Positions 1-5,426 are shown, counted from the stretch's first letter. The stretch is 6,132 bases of DNA from an uncultured Actinomycetes bacterium (GCA_903916775.1 CAIWXY010000139.1:1-6132); one strand, 5' to 3'. Notes: generated from the letters alone by a model not told the origin. Numbers and translations are program-made.

Positions 1-9
1 CGCGTAGTG

Positions 10-82
10 GGGCCTTTAGCTCAGTCGGTAGAGCAACGGACTTTTAATCCGTGGGTCGTCGGTTCGAGCCCGACAGGGCCCA
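10..82 (+). tRNA. tRNA-Lys (anticodon TTT)
   Basis: A complete cloverleaf can be folded by hand. The 7-bp acceptor stem pairs GGGCCTT (10-16) with AGGGCCC (75-81), with one G-U pair. The D stem is GCTC/GAGC, the anticodon stem ACGGA/TCCGT with loop CTTTTAA (anticodon TTT at 43-45), the variable loop has five bases, and the T stem GTCGG/CCGAC closes loop TTCGAGC. The discriminator is A82. CCA is not encoded, so it would be added after transcription. No terminator follows; the sequence runs directly into the first cassette. The 3' half is the unit repeated three more times downstream. Confidence 0.97.
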
Positions 83-83
83 C
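43..83 (+). repeat. att-like repeat copy 1 (tRNA-Lys 3' half, intact gene)
   Basis: This 41-base stretch runs from the first anticodon base to one base past the discriminator. It is repeated exactly at 2501-2541 and imperfectly at 4244-4283 and 5384-5426, always in the same orientation. The 3' half of a tRNA is the classic attachment site for tyrosine-recombinase elements, because integration restores a working tRNA. This copy is the presumed live attachment site. Confidence 0.9.
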
Positions 84-125
84 ATTATTGTTCTACGGGA
101 ACACTCATCGTTTATCTAACAGGGC

Positions 126-179
126 TATACTCAAAATCGCGCACTTGCGCTCCATGAATAACTAAATACTGAAGCGGGG
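126..179 (+). promoter_or_regulatory. candidate -10 box and G-rich ribosome binding site for the surface protein gene
   Basis: TATACT at 126-131 matches the sigma-70-type -10 consensus at five of six positions, but no convincing -35 box lies 16-18 bases upstream. The GCGGGG run at 174-179 is a plausible weak Shine-Dalgarno, seven bases before the ATG. Read-through from the tRNA gene is an alternative or additional source of transcription. Confidence 0.35.
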
Positions 180-186
180 CAAGAAT

Positions 187-1803
187 ATGAAGATCACACA
201 GAGGATGCTCGTTGCACCGTTAATTGGTACGTTACTTATTGCATCGGGATTGTTGGTCATTGCTACCTCTTCACACTCTTCCGCCTCAATCGCGGGACTT
301 AACATGGGTACGAGCTCTACATATGGCGCACTTGCAAGTAGCGCAATTACCAGCGCCACCCCAAGCTCAATTTCAGGAACAGCCGGTGGTGATATTGGTA
401 TCGGCGGTGCGACCGCGCACTCCGGAGTTATCACACACTCTGGCGCAGAAGTTCTGGGTGGCATTTCACTCACTGCGTTGAGTGATGCCCAAAGTGCATT
501 TAATGATGTGCGTACATCGACGGGCGTCGGAGTTGAGCTAGGCGGAACAACTCTCACTCCAGGCGCATACTCAAACGGAACTCTTGGAATCACCGGAACC
601 CTCACACTCGATGCGCAGAACGATCCCAACGCTGTCTTTATTTTTAGAGCTGCATCGACTTTAACGACTGCTGCTAGCAGTTCAATCTCTCTTATCAACG
701 GAGCGCAAGCCTGTAATGTCTATTGGCAGGTTGGAAGTTCTGCAACGCTCGGAGCATCTTCGACGATGGTCGGACATGTGATTGCCTCGGCTTCAATCAG
801 TACTGGTGCAACAACCACCGTCAACGGTCAGCTCATTGCACTGACTGCAGCGGTAACTCTCGGTGGCACCTCAGTAGTGAACAACCTTTGTACATCGACA
901 CCTTCTCCAACACCTACTCCTACTCCAACATCTACGACCACAGCCACTCCAACACCGACTGCTACAACCACGCAAGCGGTTACAAATAATGAAGCAGCCA
1001 CCCCGGCGCAGACCGATTCCATACACGGAGCTTCAGATTCGACTGGCCCTGTCTCAGGAGGAAACACTGAGACCATTACTGGAGTATTTAATGCTCAATC
1101 ATGCCCAATTTCCAACATCTCAGTGGGCGGGATTGATTTAGCAGTTGGATCTTGGATCACAACGCCAACAACCATCACCTTAATTATGCCTCCGCATCGT
1201 GCTGGTGTTTTTCCTATAGATATTTACAACGGTTGTGCACCAACGCTTAGCTCGATTTCATATACATATGTTGCAAGCACACCCGTACCCACACCTATGC
1301 CAATGGGAATTTTGCATATTATTAAAGTAGTGATTAATAATCATTCTGGAACTTCTGTCGCTCGAGATTTCGACATTATTGTGAGACACAATGGTGAGGC
1401 AGTTCCGTTGAGCCCAGCGCCGGGAACGAGTGGCGTTGGTTGGGCCTTGAGCCTTGCACCAGGAATTTATGATCTTTCAGAAGCTCCGACCCCCGGCTAT
1501 CGCGGTGTTTGGTCTGGGCCAATTACTCTTGGTGGTCGAGTAGTGATTACGGCTAATCATGATATTTCGGTCACTCGCACAAATTATGATCTTGGCATTA
1601 ACAGTTCTGCCGTTCCAACAACGCCAACAACCGTTTCAGTGGCACCAAGTACATCTGCTACTTCTATGGGGACAATCAATGGTGGAATTCTTCCAAAGAC
1701 ATCTACTCCCTGGGGTAATTATTTGGTAGTCGGCGGAGTCCTCATTCTGCTCGGAGCTCTTGTGTACGAGACGAGAAAGCATCGCCTCTCAAAGAAGAGT
1801 TAG
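187..1803 (+). CDS. DUF3494 ice-binding-like, sortase-anchored surface protein
   Basis: This 538-residue exported protein is probably linked to the cell wall. Residues 1 to about 36 form a signal peptide (basic MKITQR, then a long hydrophobic run). Residues 38-235 are a DUF3494 domain, the beta-solenoid fold of many microbial ice-binding proteins, with hallmark segments GTSSTYGALA and CNVYWQVGSSATLG (C176). A Thr/Pro linker (about 236-277) leads to an IPT/TIG Ig-like domain (278-362; GPVSGGN at 287; C306 and C350 could form a disulfide). A prealbumin/SpaA-like domain follows (374-469; ending SLAPGIYDLSEAPTPGY before the last strands). The C-terminus is a sorting signal: LPKTS at 502-506, hydrophobic 511-527, basic tail. 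The stop overlaps the GTG of the downstream sortase gene by one base (TAGTG), implying translational coupling. DUF3494 proteins may bind ice or act as adhesins; activity cannot be judged here. Confidence 0.88.
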   Translation: MKITQRMLVAPLIGTLLIASGLLVIATSSHSSASIAGLNMGTSSTYGALASSAITSATPSSISGTAGGDIGIGGATAHSGVITHSGAEVLGGISLTALSDAQSAFNDVRTSTGVGVELGGTTLTPGAYSNGTLGITGTLTLDAQNDPNAVFIFRAASTLTTAASSSISLINGAQACNVYWQVGSSATLGASSTMVGHVIASASISTGATTTVNGQLIALTAAVTLGGTSVVNNLCTSTPSPTPTPTPTSTTTATPTPTATTTQAVTNNEAATPAQTDSIHGASDSTGPVSGGNTETITGVFNAQSCPISNISVGGIDLAVGSWITTPTTITLIMPPHRAGVFPIDIYNGCAPTLSSISYTYVASTPVPTPMPMGILHIIKVVINNHSGTSVARDFDIIVRHNGEAVPLSPAPGTSGVGWALSLAPGIYDLSEAPTPGYRGVWSGPITLGGRVVITANHDISVTRTNYDLGINSSAVPTTPTTVSVAPSTSATSMGTINGGILPKTSTPWGNYLVVGGVLILLGALVYETRKHRLSKKS

Positions 1804-2402
1804 TGTCGCATAAACATCGTAGATATCTAGCTGCTGCCACCCTCTCTGCAACACTCTTTGCGGGAGGGTTAGCAACAGTTGGATATGCCGGTTATCGAAT
1901 GTGGAGCGGGAATCGAGTTGATGGCAGCTCATACCTACCAGCAATAAACTATTCTCTTCTAGGTTATGTGGAGAAATTAGCTCCTGATAATTCGATTCCA
2001 GCTGAAGGTGCTTATTTGGGAACGATTTCGATCCCTTCCTTAGATAAGACAATTAATATTTATCAAGGGACAACAGATGCCACTTTGGCAAAAGGTGTCG
2101 GGCACTATAAGCAGAGCGTGATGCCAGGGGCGATTGATAACACGGTGTTAGCTGGCCATCGGGATACAGTTTTCTCGCACTTAGGTAGGGTGAAAATTGG
2201 TGAAAAAATCACGATTATCACTAAGGATGGTTCATTCGTTTATCAGGTAGTAGAAAAGCGGATCGTCAGTTCAAATGATCGAACCGTGATCGTCCCAACC
2301 AAGATGGCCACATTGACGATTTCCACCTGTTATCCCTTTATTTTCTTCGGCAATGCTCCAAAGCGTTACATCGTAACCGCCGATTTAATAGCGCAGATGT
2401 GA
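1803..2402 (+). CDS. class D-like sortase (LPXTG-type transpeptidase)
   Basis: This 199-residue membrane-bound transpeptidase would cleave a sorting signal between Thr and the following residue and join the protein to peptidoglycan. Residues 9-31 form an N-terminal membrane anchor. The catalytic triad is visible: His119 in LAGHRDT, Cys176 in TLTISTCYPF, Arg188 in APKRYIV. The TCYPF...GNAPKRYIV arrangement resembles class D sortases more than class E, which usually have TCHP. The GTG start overlaps the stop of the surface protein gene, and a later in-frame ATG would lose the anchor, so GTG is preferred. Its natural substrate is almost certainly the upstream protein with LPKTS, a variant in which Ser replaces the usual Gly. 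The gene is complete and near the usual family length. Confidence 0.93.
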   Translation: MSHKHRRYLAAATLSATLFAGGLATVGYAGYRMWSGNRVDGSSYLPAINYSLLGYVEKLAPDNSIPAEGAYLGTISIPSLDKTINIYQGTTDATLAKGVGHYKQSVMPGAIDNTVLAGHRDTVFSHLGRVKIGEKITIITKDGSFVYQVVEKRIVSSNDRTVIVPTKMATLTISTCYPFIFFGNAPKRYIVTADLIAQM

Positions 2403-2460
2403 ATTGGGTGGAACCTCGAGACACCCAAAACGCCCTTTTGAGCGTAAAACCGATCGCCCA

Positions 2461-2495
2461 GAGACCGCCTGAATCACTCAGAAACAGGCGGTCTC
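2461..2495 (+). terminator. perfect 11-bp hairpin closing cassette 1
   Basis: GAGACCGCCTG (2461-2471) and CAGGCGGTCTC (2485-2495) pair perfectly around a 13-base loop. The hairpin lies 58 bases after the sortase stop, so it probably ends that transcript, although ATGCATTT follows instead of a strong T tract. It ends five bases before the tRNA fragment, and a degenerate copy precedes the next fragment at 4204-4240, so it may belong to the cassette end itself. Confidence 0.65.
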
Positions 2496-2500
2496 ATGCA

Positions 2501-2541
2501 TTTAATCCGTGGGTCGTCGGTTCGAGCCCGACAGGGCCCAC
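2501..2541 (+). repeat. att-like repeat copy 2 (exact tRNA-Lys 3' half)
   Basis: All 41 bases are identical to 43-83. The 5' half of the tRNA is absent: the bases before it are the hairpin at 2461-2495, so this is a fragment and not a working tRNA. It marks the junction between cassettes 1 and 2. Confidence 0.93.
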
Positions 2542-2554
2542 TCATCATAATAAT

Positions 2555-2572
2555 GGGGAGCCGAACCACCCC
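2555..2572 (-). terminator. weak hairpin after the Lcl-domain gene
   Basis: Read on the minus strand, GGGG and CCCC flank a ten-base loop and are followed by ATTATTATG, seven bases past the stop codon. The stem is only four pairs plus one more beyond a mismatch, so this is a weak candidate terminator. Confidence 0.25.
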
Positions 2573-2579
2573 TTGGTAC

Positions 2580-3380
2580 TTAAAACTCTCTGATCAATCG
2601 AACGTTAAATGGGGTTGTCATTGAGAATGAGAGTGTTGCACCAAAAGATGGATCCATCCCTTCGGCAGTTCCACTGTTGAAATCAAAAGTCGATGACCAA
2701 TAGTAATTTGATGGGCTTAGTGGGCCTACTGAATTTTGCTTTTGATACAAGAGTTCAAGTTCTGCAATTGTCGGAATGACCCAATCAGATAAATTTTTTG
2801 GCCCTCTATAGTTGGCAATTTGCTGTGCGGCAGACATCGTTAACTCGTAGTCGGTTTGGTTCGCTATTGACCAAAAAAGCATATTGTGAGCACCGCCACC
2901 TATCGCTGAAGATGGCTGATATCCAATTCTGTATGGTGCAGGTGCCCAGTTGATGGCGAAGTCAGTCCAAGCATTGACTCCAGTAAGGGGTGCTGCTTCA
3001 AGGTAATGACACGTCTGATCAAGATTTTCCCCACACGCAAATCCGGCCGGGGAAACGTAGAACACTTTTCCGCCGCCAGGTCCCGTGCTACCAATTGTGT
3101 ACACACCCGGTGTCGTTGTTGGTGTTGCTGGTGTCGTTGTCGGTGTCGGTGTAGTTGATGGTGATGCTGACGGGGTAGCCACTGGCGTAGGAGATGCTGT
3201 TGCTGCTGGAGTGGCCACTGCTTTAGCTTTTGCAGGACCTTTTACCTTTGCGATCGGTTTTGCCGTTGGCGACGCGGTTACCCCAGTTGCTGCAAATGCA
3301 AAAGAAGCCGGTCCAGCAACTGTGAGTGTTAGCGCCGCCACTGCGAGTCCAGCACCAAAATAAGAGGGTTTCATAGCCAT
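2580..3380 (-). CDS. secreted protein with Lcl/DUF1566-like C-terminal domain
   Basis: This 266-residue protein is predicted to be exported. Residues 1-30 form a signal peptide ending FAFA, with likely cleavage before ATG. Residues 31-92 are a low-complexity Ala/Lys then Pro/Thr/Ser linker, as in wall-spanning stalks. Residues 94-266 resemble the Lcl C-terminal/DUF1566 family: YTIGSTGPGGGKVFYV, then YLEAAP, DWVIPTIAEL (199-208), YYWSST (226-231) and a terminal VRLIREF. C116 and C124 could form a disulfide. Related domains occur in extracellular and adhesin-like proteins; no enzyme function is known to me. I chose the ATG at 3380 over an in-frame ATG 51 bases further out because the signal peptide then starts properly and a TACACT -10 box sits exactly 7-12 bases before it (leaderless). 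No sorting signal is present, so the mature protein is probably released or bound non-covalently. Confidence 0.8.
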   Translation of the reverse strand: MAMKPSYFGAGLAVAALTLTVAGPASFAFAATGVTASPTAKPIAKVKGPAKAKAVATPAATASPTPVATPSASPSTTPTPTTTPATPTTTPGVYTIGSTGPGGGKVFYVSPAGFACGENLDQTCHYLEAAPLTGVNAWTDFAINWAPAPYRIGYQPSSAIGGGAHNMLFWSIANQTDYELTMSAAQQIANYRGPKNLSDWVIPTIAELELLYQKQNSVGPLSPSNYYWSSTFDFNSGTAEGMDPSFGATLSFSMTTPFNVRLIREF

Positions 3381-3433
3381 GTTTGAAGTGTAACTCGCTG
3401 ATACTGGAAGAGATAGAGCACTAGCATCCAACT
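3381..3433. promoter_or_regulatory. compact divergent promoter region with two leaderless-type -10 boxes
   Basis: Both start codons have a TANNNT hexamer at exactly -12 to -7, the position expected when transcription starts on the ATG. The minus-strand gene has TACACT (minus strand, 3392-3387) and the plus-strand gene has TAGCAT (3422-3427). A partial -35 match, CTGATA (3398-3403), lies 18 bases before the plus-strand box. Neither start has a convincing Shine-Dalgarno. In 53 bases the promoters overlap face to back, so the two genes may compete for polymerase or share a regulator. Confidence 0.5.
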
Positions 3434-4162
3434 ATGAGATCCCATACAAAACGATTACTGGCGGTTGTTGCAGTGGGGGTCAGTTTCACGTTATTTGGTG
3501 TGAGTGCAGCCATGGCATTGACAGTCTTCGTACACACTCCCGCCAATGGCACTCTGGCGTTAGATAGTCAGCCGAGTGAAACAATTGCTCAAATTGAAGC
3601 AGATATTCAATCTCGCATTGGGGTTGATCCAAGCCTTCAGGTACTTACATTCGCAGGTCACACGCTGGACCCAAGCAACAATCTCGCTTCCTATAACATT
3701 TTCAATAGCTCGGCTAGCTTCTATTTGACTATAAATACGCCAGTTACAGCGCCTGTTCCCGACCCACTTCAACGTTCAACAATTTCAGGGCTACTACCAG
3801 TGACCGCAAGTGTTGGAACTGCAGTTCCCGTGATTATTTCTGGCTCGTTCATAGAGCAAATATCGAATATCGAAATTAATAGTTCATTTCTGCCCGTCGG
3901 AAGTTGGACGCAAACTGAAAGCACGGTCTCATTCACTTTGCCCGCGTCAGTGGCTGGAAGCTATCAAATTCAGATATTCAACGGATCTGCTCCAGTGCTT
4001 GCTGTGCAGAAATTTACCGTCACTCCAGCTGCTGCAGTCGCTGTTTCTGGGGAGTCACTGGCAAAGCAAAAAGTGAGTTATATCCGGTGTGAAATGGGAA
4101 CACACGTACGCATCGCTTATGGCCTGATTCCTGTTTGCCCAGTGGGGTATATGAAGAAGTAG
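3434..4162 (+). CDS. secreted ubiquitin-like domain protein with Ig-like (IPT/TIG) domain
   Basis: This 242-residue exported protein has a signal peptide at 1-28 (cleavage after AMA). Residues 29 to about 100 align without a gap to eukaryotic ubiquitin residues 1 to about 70, with about 25 identities by eye: FV.T at 32-35, PS.TI at 47-51, IQ at 58-59, L.FAG at 71-75, YNI at 87-89. All seven ubiquitin lysines are replaced, the Leu8 and Ile44 of the binding patch are Pro and Thr, and the chain continues past the point where the di-glycine would be, so it cannot act as a conjugated tag. Residues about 117-203 are an Ig-like domain (ISNI at 143, LPVGSW at 153-158, IFNGSAP) homologous to the one in the cassette 1 surface protein. 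The tail has two Cys and ends CPVGYMKK, resembling a C-terminal motif of other actinobacterial secreted proteins (from memory). No sorting signal is seen. The role is unknown; adhesion or scaffolding is inferred. Confidence 0.85.
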   Translation: MRSHTKRLLAVVAVGVSFTLFGVSAAMALTVFVHTPANGTLALDSQPSETIAQIEADIQSRIGVDPSLQVLTFAGHTLDPSNNLASYNIFNSSASFYLTINTPVTAPVPDPLQRSTISGLLPVTASVGTAVPVIISGSFIEQISNIEINSSFLPVGSWTQTESTVSFTLPASVAGSYQIQIFNGSAPVLAVQKFTVTPAAAVAVSGESLAKQKVSYIRCEMGTHVRIAYGLIPVCPVGYMKK

Positions 4163-4203
4163 AACTTTGCTAACTATTTGCTGACACCAGAGAAAAACCC
4201 CGG

Positions 4204-4240
4204 GAGGCCACCTGAAACATCTAGAAACAGGCAGTCTCAT
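4204..4240 (+). repeat. degenerate copy of the cassette-end hairpin
   Basis: These 37 bases align without gaps to 2461-2497 with 30 identities. The potential stem keeps the GAG, CCTG, CAGG and CTC ends, but two of eleven pairs are lost (both C-A) and one has become G-U, so it folds less well. As before, it sits only a few bases upstream of a tRNA-Lys fragment and 41 bases after the preceding stop codon. It may still act as a weak terminator for the ubiquitin-like gene. Confidence 0.75.
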
Positions 4241-4243
4241 ATC

Positions 4244-4283
4244 TTTAATCCGCGGGCGTCGGTTCGAGCTCGACAGGGCCCAC
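4244..4283 (+). repeat. att-like repeat copy 3 (decayed tRNA-Lys 3' half)
   Basis: Forty bases match the 41-base tRNA-Lys segment with two substitutions (T to C in the anticodon stem, C to T at the end of the T loop) and one deleted T in the variable loop. No tRNA 5' half precedes it. It separates cassettes 2 and 3. Confidence 0.9.
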
Positions 4284-4367
4284 TTTTGTTAGGAGGTCAG
4301 CCACGCGTCACAATCCAGGGTGTGAACTTCTGAACCTGCCAAACTTCGACAATTCTATTGCTAAATA

Positions 4368-4396
4368 TTGCATGGTTGGTGTGGTTGATTCATACT
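4368..4396 (+). promoter_or_regulatory. candidate leaderless promoter of the SDR gene
   Basis: TTGCAT (4368-4373) and CATACT (4391-4396) are 17 bases apart, and the -10 box ends seven bases before the ATG at 4403. This is the same geometry as the two starts in cassette 2, and no Shine-Dalgarno precedes the ATG. The boxes match consensus only partly. Confidence 0.45.
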
Positions 4397-4402
4397 TCCG
4401 AC

Positions 4403-5137
4403 ATGACCTATCAACTGCGTGACCTAAAAGACCAAGTAATTGTAATCACTGGAGCGACAGCCGGAATGGGCGCGGCAACTGCCAAAGAACTAGTGGAGCA
4501 AGGCGCCAAAGTAGTTCTCAATGCTCGAAATGAAGATCGCCTCAAAGAGATGGTTGCATCTCTCGGCGGAGCTAATGCAACATATGTCGCTGGTGACTGT
4601 TCTGATCCAGAGGTTTCACGATCAATAGCCAAGGCGGCACTCGACAAATTTGGCACCATTGATGCAGTAGTTCCAAATGCTGGAATTGGTATGTATGGAT
4701 CCATTTTGGATTACAGCGATGATGAAGTTAATCGCATGATGCGTACTAATTATGAAGGAACAGTTCACATCATTCGTGCTTGTTTGCCAGCGATGATTGA
4801 AAAGAAAGCGGGAGACATTGTTATTGTCTCTTCAGTTGCTGGATTCCGTGGCGGAGGCGATGAATCAATTTATGCGGGAACTAAACATGCACAAGTTGGG
4901 CTTGCTGGCGGCCTTGATCGTGAACTTCGTGAAAAGGGAGTGCGTGTTGCGCTCGTTTGCCCAGCAGGAACAGAAACAGAGTTTGCAATTGGTGCAGGAC
5001 GTACAGCGGGAACTCCAGTTCTTGCAAGCTTCCTTCGCTCAGAGGATATCGCATTCCAAATTACAACAATTTTGAAGCAGCCTCGATCAGTTCGTACCCA
5101 CATCTGGACTTTATGGTCAATAAATCAACAGTCATAA
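4403..5137 (+). CDS. short-chain dehydrogenase/reductase, classical SDR
   Basis: This 244-residue cytosolic NAD(P)-dependent oxidoreductase has all the marks of a classical SDR: cofactor motif TGATAGMG (16-23), NAG (92-94), and the tetrad Asn116, Ser144 (SSVAG), Tyr157 and Lys161 (YAGTK), with the usual 13-residue Ser-Tyr spacing. Arg42 at the end of the second beta strand suggests NADP(H). The substrate cannot be read from sequence; annotation of relatives ranges from YdfG-like hydroxy-acid dehydrogenases to ketoreductases. Starting at an in-frame TTG 45 bases upstream would add a hydrophobic stretch unlike the family, so the ATG with the leaderless-type -10 box is preferred. It is the only cassette gene without an obvious envelope role and has a promoter and terminator of its own. 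Confidence 0.92.
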   Translation: MTYQLRDLKDQVIVITGATAGMGAATAKELVEQGAKVVLNARNEDRLKEMVASLGGANATYVAGDCSDPEVSRSIAKAALDKFGTIDAVVPNAGIGMYGSILDYSDDEVNRMMRTNYEGTVHIIRACLPAMIEKKAGDIVIVSSVAGFRGGGDESIYAGTKHAQVGLAGGLDRELREKGVRVALVCPAGTETEFAIGAGRTAGTPVLASFLRSEDIAFQITTILKQPRSVRTHIWTLWSINQQS

Positions 5138-5195
5138 TTGAAAAATTAAGGAATTTTAAATTTAAGAAATGAATTAAATAAAAACTTAATTTCTA

Positions 5196-5240
5196 CGAAA
5201 GCACATTAAGGACATATCCCTAATGTGCTTTCGCTTTTCT
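5196..5240 (+). terminator. strong intrinsic terminator after the SDR gene
   Basis: A perfect 13-bp stem (5196-5208 with 5221-5233) encloses a 12-base loop that can close two further G-C pairs. CTTTTCT follows. It lies 58 bases after the SDR stop codon and is the best-formed terminator in the window. Confidence 0.88.
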
Positions 5241-5383
5241 CTTCACACACCGAGTAATAATTTGCATGACGGGTCTCTCTATCCCATAGAAACTTATCAC
5301 CGCAATAATAAGCAGCTCCAAGTAAAACGATTTTTAGGCTTAAATTGACCTAGTATGACGATATTGGATAGCCAGACAGCGAT

Positions 5384-5426
5384 CTTTTAGTCCGTGGGTC
5401 GTCGGTTCGAGCCCGAGAGGGCCCAC
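5384..5426 (+). repeat. att-like repeat copy 4 (distal tRNA-Lys 3' half)
   Basis: Forty-three bases match tRNA positions 41-83 with two substitutions (A to G just after the anticodon, C to G at the base of the T stem). It extends two bases further into the anticodon loop than the other fragments. As the last copy it marks the distal edge of the island. Confidence 0.92.

Larger units (their letters stand above)
84..2541 (+). mobile_element. tRNA-Lys-associated cassette 1 (surface protein plus sortase)
   Basis: The unit lies between the intact tRNA-Lys gene and an exact 41-base copy of its 3' half. It holds two overlapping plus-strand genes, a surface protein and a sortase, and ends in a perfect 11-bp hairpin just before the repeat. 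No integrase, excisionase or transposase is present, so any movement would need a recombinase from elsewhere. Because its terminal repeat is identical to the tRNA, it is probably the youngest of the three insertions. The boundaries follow the repeats and could be off by the length of the crossover region. Confidence 0.7.
2542..4283 (+). mobile_element. tRNA-Lys-associated cassette 2 (two divergent secreted-protein genes)
   Basis: The unit lies between tRNA-Lys fragments 2 and 3. It holds two divergently transcribed genes for exported proteins with only 53 bases between their starts, and a degenerate hairpin just before its terminal repeat. It has no recombinase gene. Its terminal repeat differs from the tRNA by two substitutions and one deletion, consistent with an older insertion than cassette 1. 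Only 38 bases separate the left junction from the stop of the minus-strand gene. Confidence 0.68.
4284..5426 (+). mobile_element. tRNA-Lys-associated cassette 3 (single SDR oxidoreductase gene)
   Basis: The unit lies between tRNA-Lys fragments 3 and 4 and carries one complete plus-strand gene with its own promoter and a strong terminator, so it is a self-contained expression unit. It has no recombinase gene. Unlike the other two it lacks the hairpin directly before its terminal repeat; 143 bases of apparently non-coding DNA lie there. Confidence 0.66.

Noticed and set aside
892..1000. CCA/ACT-rich stretch as a possible tandem-repeat or CRISPR-like element
   Set aside because: It is the Thr/Pro linker of the surface protein, with irregular codons in frame; there are no repeats with spacers.
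2399..2593. Plus-strand reading frame running through the cassette 1/2 junction
   Set aside because: It crosses the hairpin and the tRNA fragment, is low in coding character and has no ribosome binding site.
3085..3363. Val/Gly/Ala-rich plus-strand frame opposite the Lcl-domain gene
   Set aside because: It is the complement of the Pro/Thr/Ala linker codons, a typical shadow of low-complexity coding sequence.
3381..3431. Longer N-terminus for the Lcl-domain protein, starting two bases from the divergent gene
   Set aside because: It would bury the signal peptide 17 residues inside the protein and leave no room for either promoter.
2461..4283. Additional complete tRNA genes at the later tRNA-like segments
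   Set aside because: Only the 3' half is present. The bases where the acceptor 5' strand and D arm should be are a hairpin or unrelated sequence, so no cloverleaf forms.
4291..4297. AGGAGGT as a Shine-Dalgarno for another gene in cassette 3
   Set aside because: No start codon lies at a usable distance and no open frame follows; it is over 100 bases from the SDR start.
4358..4402. SDR gene starting at the upstream TTG
   Set aside because: It adds 15 hydrophobic residues not typical of classical SDRs and would place the start within the likely promoter; the ATG at 4403 fits both family length and promoter geometry.
5203..5311. Short hydrophobic minus-strand frame (LELLIIAVISFY) between the SDR terminator and tRNA fragment 4
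   Set aside because: It has only a TTG or CTG start, no ribosome binding site, and ends within the terminator stem. It could be debris of a membrane protein gene but cannot be supported.
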